From the NCBI GenBank assembly GCA_014549065.1, contig JACDOX010000008.1, forward strand, positions 8,026,568-8,090,567: 64,000 nt of DNA, read 5' to 3'. Made by a program: the position numbers and the translations under genes. The notes below the pieces were generated by a model. It was given only the letters and a program-made list of their open reading frames with translations. It made no database searches and was not told the DNA's origin. This document shows positions 26,242 to 39,735 of the stretch, piece by piece. Every line of letters begins with the position of its first letter. Position 1 is the stretch's first letter. The stretch is from Cardinalis cardinalis (lineage: Eukaryota; Chordata; Aves; Passeriformes; Cardinalidae).

Positions 26242-27498
26242 GTAAGTAATGCAAAAACAAAATGGAAAAATATCCATGTGACCAGCAAGCTTGCAANGGA
26301 TAAGCATGATACATGAATGAGGTTCCATGAACAATTTGTGTCTGTGGTGCTTCCTTTGATTACTGTCTCCTGGGAATCACAAATAATTTAGCCCTTCTTC
26401 AAATAACACATCATGCAAACAGATCTGCCTAGACTTCTGAACCTATCTGAGTACTCTGCTTTGGATGGAGCAGTAACTTGGGCTGTTGGGTAAAGCAAGA
26501 ACTTAAGATGTCAGAATAATGTCAGAACTGGTTTATTTTCAGAAACATTTTCCCGTGTGGTTGAACAAGCTAAATGAGTAAGGGAGGCTTTTTTGGAAGA
26601 GAGTATGTGTGGGGGAACAGTGTGAAGCAGGAGGAGATAAGTGAGCAAGCAAGTTGATCTGTTGATAGGGGAGCCTCAGTTCAATCAAAGCAGTGTTTAT
26701 GTAACTTAATAGCAGTGTGCCTCTTGCTTTCCTTTTCCTTACATCAAAACTATTTTATTCTATTANGTTGTAACATAACCTACATACATTTAATCCTAAG
26801 TGGTCATGATTTTTGCTTCCCATAGTGTCTCCAGATGTATGTAGGACTTGGCTTCCCTCCTGAAATGTAGAAACAANGTTGTAAGGAGACTCTAAAATGT
26901 GATGGCCTGAGCTCTGAGCATTTGGNGCAGTCCTTTCTGTAGCAGAGGGATCAGCTAGAGCTCCTGCCACTATAAAGTTATCATAATGGCAATGAATACT
27001 CATAGTGGGTAGAAGGCCTGGTTGCATCAGCTCCTTTTCTCAGCAGTGTTAACACCACAATGATAAGCTGCCTTAAAGCAGAGGCTAAGGGATCATTGGT
27101 ATAGAACAGCCTATAAAAGTTATGTATGGTATTTTTCCCCCTTCGTAACAGCACTTTATTTCCCAACCGTCCATCAGCATTTCTGTGGAGCTGATTCTTG
27201 TTCAACTAAATAGCATCCTCCTTCTCTGGGCAGAGACCCAACTCGCTTTCCTCCTCCTTTTCTTCATTTCTATTCCTCACTNTACTCCATATCCAATGCT
27301 AGATAAATAATAACTTCAATAGAGACCACAATTGCACAGCTTATTCCATGCTGCTCTGTGCTTTCTTTTCTGCTCATCGTGGTGGGATTTTTTTTCANGT
27401 TATTATTTATAAGTTAGAACTCAGAAAGCTTTTCCAGCTACAAAGAATGCCAGAGTTTTCCCTGCTTTGGGTGTGGAANCTTAAAAAAAGTTCTGACA
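26242..27498. other. Unique noncoding sequence, no gene recognised
   Basis: No exon, repeat or RNA gene recognised. Several Ns (26297, 26766, 26878, 26926, 27282, 27399, 27479). Confidence 0.55.
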
Positions 27499-27556
27499 GT
27501 ACACAAAAATTAGTACAAATTTTTTTTTTTGTGTACAATTTAGTACACAAAAAAAA
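27499..27556. repeat. Perfect A/T-armed inverted repeat with a third related copy
   Basis: T8-GTGTAC (27523-27536) is mirrored by GTACAC-A8 (27543-27556), giving 14-bp perfect arms around a 6-base spacer AATTTA. A third copy of the right arm, AGTACACAAAAA, lies upstream at 27499-27509, and a partial one (TAGTACAAAT) at 27511-27520. The structure could extrude as a cruciform or arise by template switching at an A/T-rich site. Confidence 0.9.
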
Positions 27557-30500
27557 TCCCCTCTCGGCTTATGAAGAAGTTACTATGTTGTATTTGGGAG
27601 ACCACTGTGTTACCCATTGATTCTCCCAAATCCAAGAGTCATGGAATAAACCTCAGAGTGTTGATTTTCTGTCTGCAAGGATTATGTGTAAAAGTGCTTC
27701 TGACAGTGTTGTTCCTTGTCTGAGACACATTTCTCTCAAGGGAGTTTGTGTCACTTCAGTTCCATGCCTGCCTTGCATTCNTCATGTAATTTAAGGTGTT
27801 GGCTTTAACCTTTAAAGCTTGAAATAGGGTGAGTAGTGTGTAGTATAGCTCAGGTGCATCTGTTGATTTTCCCATCCTGCTANCAGCCAGTTGGATTAAG
27901 GAGGAACAGTTTAACTGGAAGCCTTTGGCACTGTGGTACCTTTCATGTGTTGTCTTGCCAGTGTCTCAATGTGTCATCCTTTAAGAGGATGGAGAAGGTG
28001 GATTCTCCTAAGTGTTGGGTGTTGGAAAGCACAGGAGCAGTCCTATACTCTGTAAAGTTCTGTGGGAAGGCNTGAGGTATGAGGATATGCATTATGTGTA
28101 TGTCCCCTGCTGTTAGCCAAGCAAGGGATACCTGAAATTGTGAAAGCTGTTAAAAATTGCTAAAAGTGAGCATGAGGGAAATAAATATGGAATATTTTCC
28201 TCTGACTGGTAAGTGAACAAGCCAGGGTCACATTGAAGTACCTGGTGCTTTGTGGAACTGCCTCTCCCTTTCCTATTTTTTCTATCCTGGGAAAGAATTG
28301 GATCCAGACCAGAGGATTCTTCAGCTGCTGTACTCAGGCAGAGCCCATGGATTCACTTCACCTTGTGTCCTCTGACAAGGNATCTGTACTTCATTCACAC
28401 CTACTCCTTACTGCCTATTGAAAGTGATGAAAAGAACTTTCTGGAAAGCTTTCTCTTTAAACTATGTTTATTTGTATTGCCTAGTGCCTTAATGCATTGC
28501 TTTGCCTTCAGCAAAAGAAAAAGGTGCTTGAATGAAAAGAAAGGTTAATAGCAGTGAAAGAAGAGGGTTGTTATGTATCATAATGTTAACATTCTTGGGA
28601 GAGATGCTACTCTAGTTGGAGGAACTAATCTTTGCTTGCATAAGTAGACAGAAATGCAGGCAATTTACAGCATCAGCTCATACCCAGATGTCAACTCGCA
28701 TTTCCAAAGAGAATCATCAAGTCAGGAGATAAACAGCTGGTACAGGCAAGAGAAAATAAGCTTGTAAGTGTTTAAAGAAAAAAAAAGTGTTAATTTTTAT
28801 GAAGTGTAGTGTGCTGGCATCTAAACAAATGAAAGTTAACAGCCAAGAATGGGAAAGTGGAAGGGCTTCTTTTTTTTAGTAACATGTGAGAATTGAAGTC
28901 TTGGTGCCTCTTGTAGCAGCTTTAAAGCATCCCTGTATTTTTGTATCAGGTTCCTTCTAGAACAACTTCTTGTACGCTAGCAACAAAATGAGAGGTAGTG
29001 TTGATGAATTTTGGTGCCTTGAAGTGCATTGAACTGACCTGAGTATCACAGGATGTCCACACACACCTCTAATTTTAGATTTTAACCTGACACACNTGTC
29101 TTGCAATTGGAGAGAGTCTCAGTTGCAACTTCAGTGGCTTCGGGGACGCTGCTGACCAAGAGGCCTTGGGGACATGTTCTGGATGTCACATACTCAANAG
29201 TTCTCAAAATTAGCATCCCTTTCTTCCTGAGAGGTGAGGCATTTGCTTAAACGTGTAAGAATTGATCACTAGATAACTATTAAATATTTTCATGTAAAAA
29301 CAAANTGTTTCTGTGGTCAAAAAGCTTAAAATTGTAGCTTCAGGGAAAGCCAGTACTGGGGTTATTGCTGAAAGAGCATCTAATAGAGAATGCTGACTTG
29401 CAGCGTCCTTTGCATGGAATGAGAAACAGCAGGTCTGCCGCTTGCCTGCGGACATCTTTTTGTGCAGGCAGGAGGCAGGTTTGCATCCTAGTTGGCTTGA
29501 TAACAAAGCAGAGTAAACAAATCTTAGCAAAAAAGAAAACCCAAAGCAAAACAAAACAAAAAAACTAAAAGAGAACTATAAATTTTGTACTCCTTGAAGG
29601 AAAATAAATTGTGCAGTATTTACTGTCTTCCTCCCTCCCCCTCATTCCCACTCCAGTCTTCTAATGCTCACAGGGCCTAGTAGGGTTTTATGTGGAAATC
29701 ATTGGGATTATCTCCCAATTTTTTCTCAGATAATTCAGTTGAAAGGTTATATAGAACTGAACAATTTGGAGACTAGAAATCACTAAGCTAGGGGCTTTAA
29801 GATGTTCTCAGGCTTCTATCCAGCCAGAACAGTTCAATAGTTATTGAATGTGCTACTAGTTGGCTGAAAAATCCATCTTTCCCACTTTTAAAATTTTTTA
29901 TCTAGGTCATTTTCTGAGGTTTGGCAAGGTCAGGAGGGGGAAGCAAGCATCCCAGCTTTCTGACATCTCAGCCTGTCCAAGAATACTGAAAATGGCTATG
30001 GTGACTTTCAGTTTAAACTACATATTTCCAATGTAGTGCTTTCCAAATGGAGCAGTGGCTTACTGATGATCTCTGTCCTGGGAATCCCCACAGTTTAGCC
30101 TGACCCATGCAGCACTTCCAAGTCATACATGACAGTGCATGGAGAAAGCCAAGTAGCACGGCTTGGGGACTAGACCTGAAGGCCTGCTTATGTGCCTGCC
30201 TTCCTCAGAGCAGGACTCCTGCCTAGCAGGGGTGAAAGGTGCAACTGCAGGTTTCCAGCTGCAGGCCACCCCCAGCAGCCATGCCTACAGCAGCAGCCCC
30301 TGTGGCCCCTCTGTCCCACATCTCTTCCAGTAACAGAACCTGCAGCTGCCAGCCCTTCTCTGGACTAGTGTTTGATACAAATAAATTATAATGAGCTGTC
30401 TTAGCTGCTACACTATTTACAGGATAAATAGTTTCCACTTCGCAGCCATCAATACATCCACCCTTGAAATCCATTAAATTCCTGACTGCTATATGCTCCC

Positions 30501-31321
30501 TTAGTAATGGGCTGACACTGATTTAAGGCTGGAAAACCCCTATTTAAAGCTCTACATTAGTGAGAGTGAATGTAAATTGTGACCATGCCATTTGGCCTGG
30601 GACTAAAAATGGCTGCAAAAGTGACACATTTCAAACTGTGCTTTAGCTTGAAACAGTGATGGTTCAGTGTTCTTCTAGTCTTAGTTGGTGGATTAGCAGG
30701 AAATCTGGAAATTATTAGCACCGCTTTCCTGTGAGTCTTTAATCCTGAAACTAGAGAAACATGGCCATTATGGACTGCTCTGTAGCAGATCTAAAATCTA
30801 GTTCTGCCCTGGACTGTCATGCTTGCATATTTTGGTGATTTTACTTCCCTGAATCAGTGAAAGCCTTTCAGAAAGATAAATATTTCAGCCATGTTCAGTT
30901 CCTTTCCTGGACTTGTCACCATAGCATCAAATGGTAGCTGGTTTTAATCTTTTTTAGCTGATTGGTTTAGAGGAATTGGAACAGACTTCGCTTATTTATT
31001 GATGGCTGGAAACAAATACCCTGCAGCCTCCCTCTTGCATTCGTAGTGTGACAGAGAGAGGTGTAGAATTGGAATAGAAGATCTATCACATTCAGCCTGC
31101 AAGGCTATTATTTGAGCTGCCTCAGAAATGTTTAATTTTTTTGTTGTGTTAAAACAGTAACAGTCGGATTTTGCTAAAAATGACACAGGTTTTATTTGTA
31201 TCCCACACACATGATCTTCAGGGATTTATATACAACAGAATAAGAAGCTCATTCTCATTTTTAGATGTTGCAGATTGGCCTTTCTTGTCATATGATACAG
31301 AGAGCACATGTTTCAGAGCCT
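27557..31321. other. Unique noncoding sequence with small A-rich simple repeats
   Basis: No gene recognised. An A-rich CAAAA-type tract lies at 29528-29570. The interval 30240-30480 is GC-richer and then AT-rich, with CAGCTG E-boxes (near 30257 and 30343) and a near-CArG/MEF2-like word CTAAAAATGG near 30603; these are single matches of low weight. Confidence 0.55.
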
Positions 31322-31355
31322 GGGAGGGAGGAAAGGGGAGGGGAAAAAAAAGAGG
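31322..31355 (+). other. 34-nt purine tract with a G-quadruplex motif
   Basis: The run is entirely A and G from 31322 to 31355. Its first 22 bases hold four G-runs: GGG at 31322-31324, GGG at 31326-31328, GGGG at 31335-31338 and GGGG at 31340-31343, with loops of 1, 6 and 1 bases. This satisfies the standard G3+N1-7 quadruplex rule on the plus strand. The purine strand could also form a triplex with mirror-like pairing. Confidence 0.9.
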
Positions 31356-32429
31356 TGAGAAGTGCATCCTTTTTATCTTCCCCTGGCATATTTAGTGCAT
31401 GGTTGGTTGAAGCCTCNGCAGCCAGGTACAGCAGGACGCTGAGAAATGCAGGCCATGCAAGGACAGTCAGTTGTGTCTAGGCTAGTGATGGAATGCCATT
31501 TCAGGCTCCCACTGGCCTCTCATGGCCAGAGGCTCTGAACCTTGTGTATCTGTGAGCAGCAGTTCTGGAGGTGGAAGTGTGTGACCCTGAGCAGCTAATA
31601 CAGGAGCAGCTGTACTGTCTTCATCCCACAAGAGCAATCAGCACTGAACCCATCTTCTCCAAAGGTACAAACCTCATGTAATTTTGCTGCTGATGTATTT
31701 CTCACAAACCTTTCCTCTCCTGCTTAGATTATTTGAGTCAGGGACATAGAGCAGGCAGTGAGAATATGATTTCTGACAGTGTATCCTTCAGTACACAGTG
31801 AGAACCAGTCTGATTGTCTTTTTTGCTGTTTGTTTCCTTCCTGTTACTATAGTACTGGTAGGAGATTGCCAGTCTCTATTAGAAATAAGCCTCTTCAGCT
31901 CCATTTGAGGGAGGACTGTGTAGAGAAATAGAGAAAATATGTGGCAAGAACTTGTGAAACACAGCCTGTCACTTCGAGGAGGTGAGAAATAAAAGGGAAG
32001 GTTGCTCTGCAGTCTGCCACCAACTTCACTTGTGGAGTGAACAAGGGTGGGAGGTTTCCTACAGGGCTATTTGTGGATAAAGCAGCGAAGGATGTTGAGC
32101 ATCTCTTTCATTATTAAACATTATCATTAGCTAATTTCTCAAAGCCCAGTCAGTTTAAGAAGAGGAGCATTCTGCTTTTTGCTGTGTGTATACCTGCAGG
32201 TTACTTCATTTTCTTTGTGGATGTGATTACTCTATTTGATAGTTGCTAACTGAAAAACAGTAAAGTCATTAAAGGGCCATAGGTGCCCTCTGGAGCCACT
32301 TGTTGAATGTTGATAAAGGAAATTGCTACTGTAATATAAAATATAATCTGATCACTGCATCTAATTACAGACAAGAGTAAGCTACTAAAGAAGGGTTCTC
32401 TAAGAATATTATAATTGCATTCATACAGT
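31356..32429. other. Unique noncoding sequence
   Basis: No exon, repeat or RNA gene recognised in this stretch. Confidence 0.5.
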
Positions 32430-32512
32430 ATTTCCAACTTGAAAGCTATGAGCAAATATCGACTAATCCTTCCAATAGTCTCTGAGGGTGGGAAGGTAAA
32501 TCTATTACTATT
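32430..32512 (-). repeat. Possible ancient L3/MIR-type 3' tail relic
   Basis: The plus strand reads AACTTGAAAGC, then GCAAATATCGACTAATCC, then CTCTGAGGGTGGGAAGGTAAA and TATTACTATT. The order and spacing resemble the antisense of the shared tail of L3 and MIR elements (a 'gcgctttacaaatattaactaat-cctcacaa-ccctgtgaggtaggtaa-tattat' series). Divergence is high and the assignment comes from memory of the consensus. Confidence 0.35.
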
Positions 32513-33850
32513 TATTAAGAATTTGTTTCAATTAACTTTAGACACTGTTAAAATAACTATGAATTGATGAAGAAATTACCAGCATTTGCCTTACAACAGT
32601 TTTGAACATCTTGGATGCCCCAGTTTTGAGCAGCGTTTCTGATATCTCTTATAGATGTGCATCATTTGATTGGAATTAATTTTGGAAGCATCAGAGAAAT
32701 GCCTCTTCCTTTTTATTTCCATTAATACCTAGTTCTTATTAAATACTAAATATTTGTGTTTGTTAAATATTTAACAACCTATCTGGGGCTTTGTAGAATG
32801 TATTGTATTCAATAAACCTACACAGCATTTGTATTATTATTTCTACTATTATTATAATTTGAGGAAATATTTTTCTGTACAGCATAAAACTGCAGATGTT
32901 AGTAGTAAAGTCTCTTTTTACAGCATAGAACCATTGATATTTGCTCCTTTATTTGGTAATATTCTCTCCCAGCCCCAGGCTAGGGAGCAGGGGTAGAAAT
33001 TGTGCATAAAATCATTAACTGCAGCCTAAGCCATCTGCAAGGCATGACATGAACAAAATGCTGGTTTGGCTGCTCCTGGTTTTCAGGTTCTAGATGATAG
33101 TCCTTGATGCTGATTGTCTGGTTGACAGCCCCAACAAATTTATACTGATGTCAGGTTGTGCTGTGGATGCTTGCTCAAACCTTCCCAGTAGAGGAGTGGN
33201 ATTTCCTAGGAAAGACTGCTCTAGGAAATATGGCACTTCTTTTTCCACATGGTAGAGACTGAGAAATTCTTGTTTCCTTTTGTAACATGTGTCTCAACGT
33301 CAAGTCAAAGATGGGGAGTAATTTTTGCTTTGTTTTTTAGTTGGTTGGTTGGTTGCTGGTTTTGGGCTGGTTTTCTTGGGGCTTTTTTGCTTGTTTGGTT
33401 TTTTTTTTAATAGTGGTTATATCTTTTTCCCAACTTCACACCTAATGTGTAGGCCAAAAAATTGAGTATTCTATTTGAATACTCAGAATAAAATGGATCA
33501 TTTATTAGTCTCCTGAGAATTTGGCTTAGTTTAAGTCTGAGGATTTATACCCTGGGCAATCTCTGGGGGAAAAAAAGAAAAGCCATCGTTTTGGTGTTTT
33601 GTTATTTATATTATCATGCATCATTTTGGAACTATGCTCTCCATGCCGAAACATGTGGCAGGGTATGTATNGTATTCTTGTTGCTTTCCCAGTGAATGTT
33701 TTAGATATCATTTTTTAATATAAACCTCCTGGATTTGACTCAATATTTAAATAGGTGTCAGGTGCTTGCAGTAGATGGCTGAGTGTCATGTGCCCCCTTT
33801 TTGCTCATGTATGCTGAATGAAAAGCTGCTGTTTGTCACTTGTTTGGCAG
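32513..33850. other. AT-rich unique sequence with a T/G-rich low-complexity patch
   Basis: The first part (32513-32880) is very AT-rich. From 33300 to 33410 the DNA is T/G-rich, including three TTGG units at 33341-33352 and a T10 run near 33400. No gene recognised. Confidence 0.55.
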
Positions 33851-33950
33851 GCTCTCAGTGCCTGTACGCAGCTTGCATTAATGCTGATGGGAGCTGCACA
33901 CACTCTGAAGAGACAAAAGAGCCAGGTTCCTCCTTAATCTACAGAATCAG
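33851..33950 (+). other. Possible exon (unconfirmed), 100 bp
   Basis: The block is preceded by a pyrimidine-leaning run ending TTGTTTGGCAG at 33850 and followed by a fair donor, AATCAG then GTAATG, at 33951. The third frame (from 33853) is open from end to end and includes three cysteines in its first 14 codons. The other two frames contain stops. A 100-bp open frame is not unusual by chance and I recognise no domain. It might be a noncoding exon. Confidence 0.13.
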
Positions 33951-36900
33951 GTAATGAATGCCTTGTCATAGTACCCAAGGTGGCCTTTTGCTGCCCAGAA
34001 ATGCAGTCTACCATGCCCTTATTGCTTAAACTGCTTCTAGAAGCTAATCAGATTCCTCCCCCATTCTGACAGGTGAAACGTGGGGTAGTGTGTGAAAGAC
34101 AAAGCTTGAACGAGCAGTAACAATTGAGTAGGCAAANGGTGCGTGCACAAGATCGCCGCATCTTTCTTCCCTTGGCAGTGGAAATCACTGGGAAACACCA
34201 GGNTGGTGCAACTTGAAGCTTTTGGGCAGCTTTCCTCATTGTTTGTTCTTGTTCAAATGTAGCTCCTCACCCTTCTGCTTTTGTCTCTAGGGGCTGTGCT
34301 GGGTACCTGGTACCTGCAGCCAACAGTCTCCAGATCTGGGGAGGCATGGTGAGAGGGTGAGCAAGGAGCTGATTCTTTGGCAGCCCTGGGCTCTCCTGAA
34401 CTCCTCTTGCCTCCCATCTTCTTGGTCTTGTCATGTTTTAAAATAATCTTTTACTGTATGTCTGATAGTTAAGAATTGCCTTTTTTTCTTCACTATCTCA
34501 CAATAAAATTGCCAGAGGAGTTGGGACAGGGCAGAATTCTGCCAAAAGCTGCTTGAAAGCAGTGTCAGTACTTCCTGCCTGAGTGGTTCTCTTCCAATTG
34601 TGTTTCCTTTACCAGATTCCCTCTGAAATGGCTCTGTCTCAATATAATACAGTATTTTGAAGCTTGATAATTTCCATACTTTACCTGAATTTCATTTTTA
34701 TGACACTTGCAGCCCTTAAGGACAAATTAAAGTGATTGGGCTTTTTGGTGACTTTTATTTTGTGTTACTTTTTCTTTGGCAGCACAGATTGAGGCTCTTA
34801 GCTGAGACTCTAGGCATACTTAGTGGGCTGCCTGCTTCTACTTTTTCTTTTAGTGGTGTGCTCCTGTTGTTCTTGAGTGCCTCAGCAGCTCCAGAGTTGC
34901 TTTTTCCATAGTCAGAGTTGATTACAGTGATTTTGAGACAGGAGAGTCTGTTTTATGACTCCTCAGCCAGCCTAGTGCAGTCTTCCCAGTGGAGCTGCTG
35001 ACCTGCTTGCATGGACTGGCTGCCAGAGGCAGCAGCTGTGGGTCTTCATCAGTTGTCGTGCCCCTTTTACAGATTAACCTCTGCTCTTTTCCCATGGCGT
35101 TATTTTGCAGACATGTTGACAAGCTGCTGTGATAATAAGAAATGGGTGTGTATCAACTGGGAAAATGTTTTGGCTCACCTTTGAATATTGTATGAGCCAA
35201 TTAAGCAGCTGTGTCCCTCCCTCTGACTGGGATCTGGGTGGATAAAGCCAGTGGTTAACTATAGGTGGCAGCAGCTTTCTAATGCTGTTGTATGTGCATG
35301 TGGTTGGTTTTCTCGAGAGTGGAGATGATGCTTCACTTGGATCTCAGTTCCCATTCTTCTTTGCTTAGCTGAGGCTTTTTTAGCCTAAGCTTTTGTAGGA
35401 AAAGGCCTGGCTGGCTCCAACAGTCATTTCTACTCAAAGGATTTCTTTATCAGCAGAACAGGATATGCTCTGATTGTCACAGTCCTTGATACTTATTAAT
35501 TTGTAACTTATATGTATTTCCAGAAGTACAATGTTTAAAAAAGATTTCTAACTTGACCTGATTTCTGACTGCCTGCTGTGCTGCCACAGGTTTTCTTGAA
35601 CTTGGTAGAGGTGTACAGCTTCCTACACCAGCATCAGGCTGGTACTGTGCTCTGGGTAAACAACCCTTGAACTGGCTTGCTGTGGCAGAGCAGCTGCCTT
35701 CAAGTTGCCAGNAGTGGGCCCTTGGGGGACCCATGTGCTAATCGAAGGGGAGCAGTGGGAGTCTGTTAAGAGCAACCAAGAAAAAACAATTGGTTGTGGA
35801 CTCAGGCTTGCTTATAAGGCTCTGCACCTATCCTGGAAAATGCCTTCAGGTGTTTGTAAATTGCAAAGGCTGAAAAATACTGAGTAATATACTGTAAGGA
35901 AAAACAAATCTCTGCACTTAAAAATCACCTTTAAAGCTGTCAGTTTTAATGCAACTGACAAAAATATTTTTGACAGCGAAACCCAAGCACTTCTCTTATC
36001 AGTGCTGTAATGTATTGGTTTGTGAGAGTTGCAGCAAAATGTAGTGATAGACGTTCTGCTGAAGTAGAAGAAACCTGCATTTCTCTTAAACCCCTTGAAC
36101 TGAAAACTAAATTAACTTGCAGTTTTATTTGCTAGATCAAATCTTTGCACTTGTCTTCACAACTGATCTTTCATGTGCTTACTGTAGGCTGCTTCTCAGT
36201 CTGGTAGGCAGTGTGGCACAGACAGTGAAACGGGGATTGCAACAGGACATTTCAGAAATCCCATTCCTGAAGCTACCTGAAGGCTTTTTGAGAAAATGGA
36301 ATACTTAGGAAATGATGGTTTGACAAATAAAAATGGTTTGCACTATGGAAACTTTCATTGGAATAGTATCCTGTTTCCAGGGAGGAATTTCAAGTAAAAC
36401 TCAAGAGACTCCTTTCTATGTTCAATACTGTAACTTGCCATGTAAGAGAACACAATTCAATTTCTTCCTCTCCCTGAATTAAAACCAGGGCTTGGACTTT
36501 ACTTTTTGAGACTAGGTGAGAGCCCTGGCCACTAAATGACTTGACAGCTCTTACGAACTTTCTTGTTTGTTCTGGAGCAAAATCTGGAAAGCCTCTTGCT
36601 TTCATTCAGGAGAATGTATGGAATTCTGGAGTGGCATGGGATGAGCTGCCACTCACCTGAAGACGTGCCCTGTTTTGCATCTGGACACCTGTTGACTTCT
36701 GTAAGCTTTCCTTCAGTATTCTGGCAGGTGAGCCATACACTTGTTCTGTACAGTGCACAGGTGAATTTCCACATAAGGAATTTGGTGCTAAATGCAGCTG
36801 CCCAGCTTTTAATATGCAGGATAACTGGTTAAAACTAGTTTAGCTGTCATCTCTGTGTAGAACCACTTACAGCAGTGAGAAATTAGATTTAATCTTTCTT

Positions 36901-38945
36901 GTATAGGGTAGTGCTTCCTATTCCAGGGGGATGGGTCTTTTCCTGAGTCCCCAGTAATACTTTACTATTCCTTTGTGTCTCACAATGCTCCTTTCACCCC
37001 CAGTGTTACACATGCTAACTTCACTCTGTAGTCAATAATAAAAGACAGGTGCTGGGTTCCCCAGGAGTTTGGGGTGTCCTTGCAAAAGCCATTTTGCGTT
37101 AGTCAGAGAATCAAACCACCAGGTGGGAGGTGTCTCTCTTGCCCTTCTGCGTGCTCACTCTGCAGCTTTCTGCTGGCCAGGAAGAGGCAGCAGCATGACT
37201 GACTGGTGATATTTCCAGTTGCTGCTGTTGCCTAATGAAGTGCTTCAAAGCCAAAGGGATAATGTTCTGATTTGTAGTCCATGCTCAGAAAATGGTGGTT
37301 GTGAATGAGACTGAGTTCATAACCTAATACTTTTTGTCTCCTTGTAGAAATTACAGAACCCCAGCACTACTCATATTTTTTCACAGTCTTCATTCCCTCC
37401 TTTTGTTTGTTTGCTATATGGTTTTTAGAGGAGACTGTAGTGGGACAGTGAGTAAATGTAACTATTAAATTTTGCTGGAAATGATGAAATGAAAGTGCAT
37501 GTTATATTCATACCTAATGCATCATTCTCCTGCCTTTACCTTCCGGCCCATCACATTCCAGTCTATTTCAGAGATTTAGATGCATTTATGTCAGATCTGC
37601 TGTCCCAGAATACAATCTACATCCAATTATCAACCCTTAGGGATACATTAGATGTAACTATTATATCTTCTTCTGTCAATAAAATTATAATCACAAAATG
37701 CACAAATGTCGTACTTTGGTTTCTAAAAGCATCACAGATAAGAATGAGATGAAATGAAAAGGCTGTTATGCTACATTTTACACATGCTTATATGCAGAAG
37801 ATTGCCAAAATCTCAAGCTGAGGTATGTATCTCCTTTTTCTGTCTGCTACTAACAAATCTCAGCCCTAAGCAAGCAAGTGCCTGCACGGGATCTGACAAA
37901 ATTACGTACAAAGATGAATTAGTCTTTTCCTCCATTTGTTCACATGCCACGTTCAGGTGAATCACGAGTGCATGAGGGACTTGTAAAGGTTCAGCAAGGA
38001 CTGTCACATACAGATTTCACAGGCCTGTCTACCCAGGAGTACTTGGTTAAATTAAACCAAGTTAATGAAAAGAGTTGAATTTCAGATATATTAGAACTCA
38101 CTAAACCCCTTCAATGCTCTCAAGAAATAAACTGCTCTGAGTTCTCATTAGCTTGCTCAGACTCGTTTTGACTTCTGATTGAAGACATCTGTATGGGAGT
38201 TCCTTAGTTAATGCACCTTAAACTTACACCTGTACTTAATTTGGCTCATCTTGCCTGAGTTTCCCTTAATTGCAGACATACCCAAGGTGAAATAAGCCAT
38301 ATTAGCCCAGGAGAGTCTGGAGAACAGTAGTAACACTCTATCAGATAGAAATCCTGTTCTCCCTTTTAGGCAGGCATAGTTAGTTTCTTCTGTTCATGAA
38401 ACAGTCATCATTGATGGTAAAAAAAGAATTTTATATCCTTAAGAAACCTGCACAGCACTTGAAATTAAAGGAGTAAGGGGAAAGGGAGAAGTTATACTGT
38501 GTGCAGAATATTCTGTAATAGTCTGCTCCAGTGTGGTTTTGCACTCTTATCTAAATTTTCTGATATTGACTACTGTCAGAGATAGAGGAGCAGACTTGAC
38601 AGTCTCTCACTGATTCAGGAACATGGGAATTTTTACACTCTGAGCTAAGCCTCTGTGGCAGGGCTGCAGGGAGGACTAAACAGACTGCGTAAAACAGAAT
38701 TTCATTTTTAAATACTTCTAACCCAAGCATTTCAAAAGCTGAAATGCCAATGTAAAATACTGGTATCTGGCAATTTCTCTTGTAATTCTCAGATTTTAAG
38801 CTGGAGCTCATACCCAAGTGCCAGGGAAATGGGAGGAAAAGGTTGTCTTAAACTGCAGAAATGTCTGAAAATACAATAACTTGGTAAAGGATCTGGTGAT
38901 CACTACAAGTAAAGAGAAAACACATGGGCTAAGTTGTGTTTTTTT
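33951..38945. other. Unique noncoding sequence with the longest N-free run
   Basis: No exon or repeat recognised. A small CpG-containing patch lies near 34141-34165. There is no ambiguous base between 35713 and 39140, the longest clean run in the window. Overlapping frames at 36390-36832 on both strands lack family resemblance. Confidence 0.55.
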
Positions 38946-38999
38946 AAAAACAAAACAAAAAAAAACCCCAACAAACAAACAAAAAAAAGAAGCAACCAA
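38946..38999. repeat. A-rich (AAAC)n simple repeat
   Basis: A-rich low-complexity DNA with repeated CAAAA and CAAA units. A poly-A/AAAC tract like this can be a LINE or SINE tail, but no element body was recognised beside it. Confidence 0.85.
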
Positions 39000-39735
39000 A
39001 CACGAAGTTCTCTTTCCTCGGACTCTAATTCAGGATGGAATATCACCCACCCTCTAAGAGGAAAGATTTTTGGCCATGTATCAATTTGACATTTCACAGG
39101 TTGCCACAACTGAAAGCACATGATAACAGTTGCTCTACCANGTAATGTGCAAGGGAAATGTTTACCTAGATTCAGAAACATACAGTGATATCAGTGAGAT
39201 NTGTGTAGTAGCTTGTACATAGGCTGAATGGAAGAGATGGGATTTTAGGAAAGATCATGAGCAGAAATCTGATGGTTAACATTTTAGGATCATAGAGTTT
39301 AATAGGTAGTCAGATGTTCAGTTCTGCCATGAGATTATATTAACCAGAAATTTTGCTGAGAGATACCATGGTGAGCATCTGTAAAACTCAGACATCTATT
39401 TCATGCAATCAAAGTTTGCAAGGATTCAACTGGACTAAATTTCGTCCCAGACCTTAAAGGGTTTGTTAAAGTAAACCAGGTACAAGTTAGGACTGGATGA
39501 AAAAAGTTTTAAAATGAGGAGGTTTTGATTTTTTTTTTCCAAATTGCCCTTTGCTGTACAGCACTGCCATATTGAAGTGGAGGAGCTATCACTGTAAGAA
39601 ATTCTGTCTGTGCCCTTTTACTTTTCACTGTTATACTCTTTCAAGGTACTGCTATTTCTGAAATCACAAGCATATCTGTAAGCTGAAGATTGGTTTTCTG
39701 TTTATTAAGCTTCCTTGCAGAAATTGCTTTCCTTG

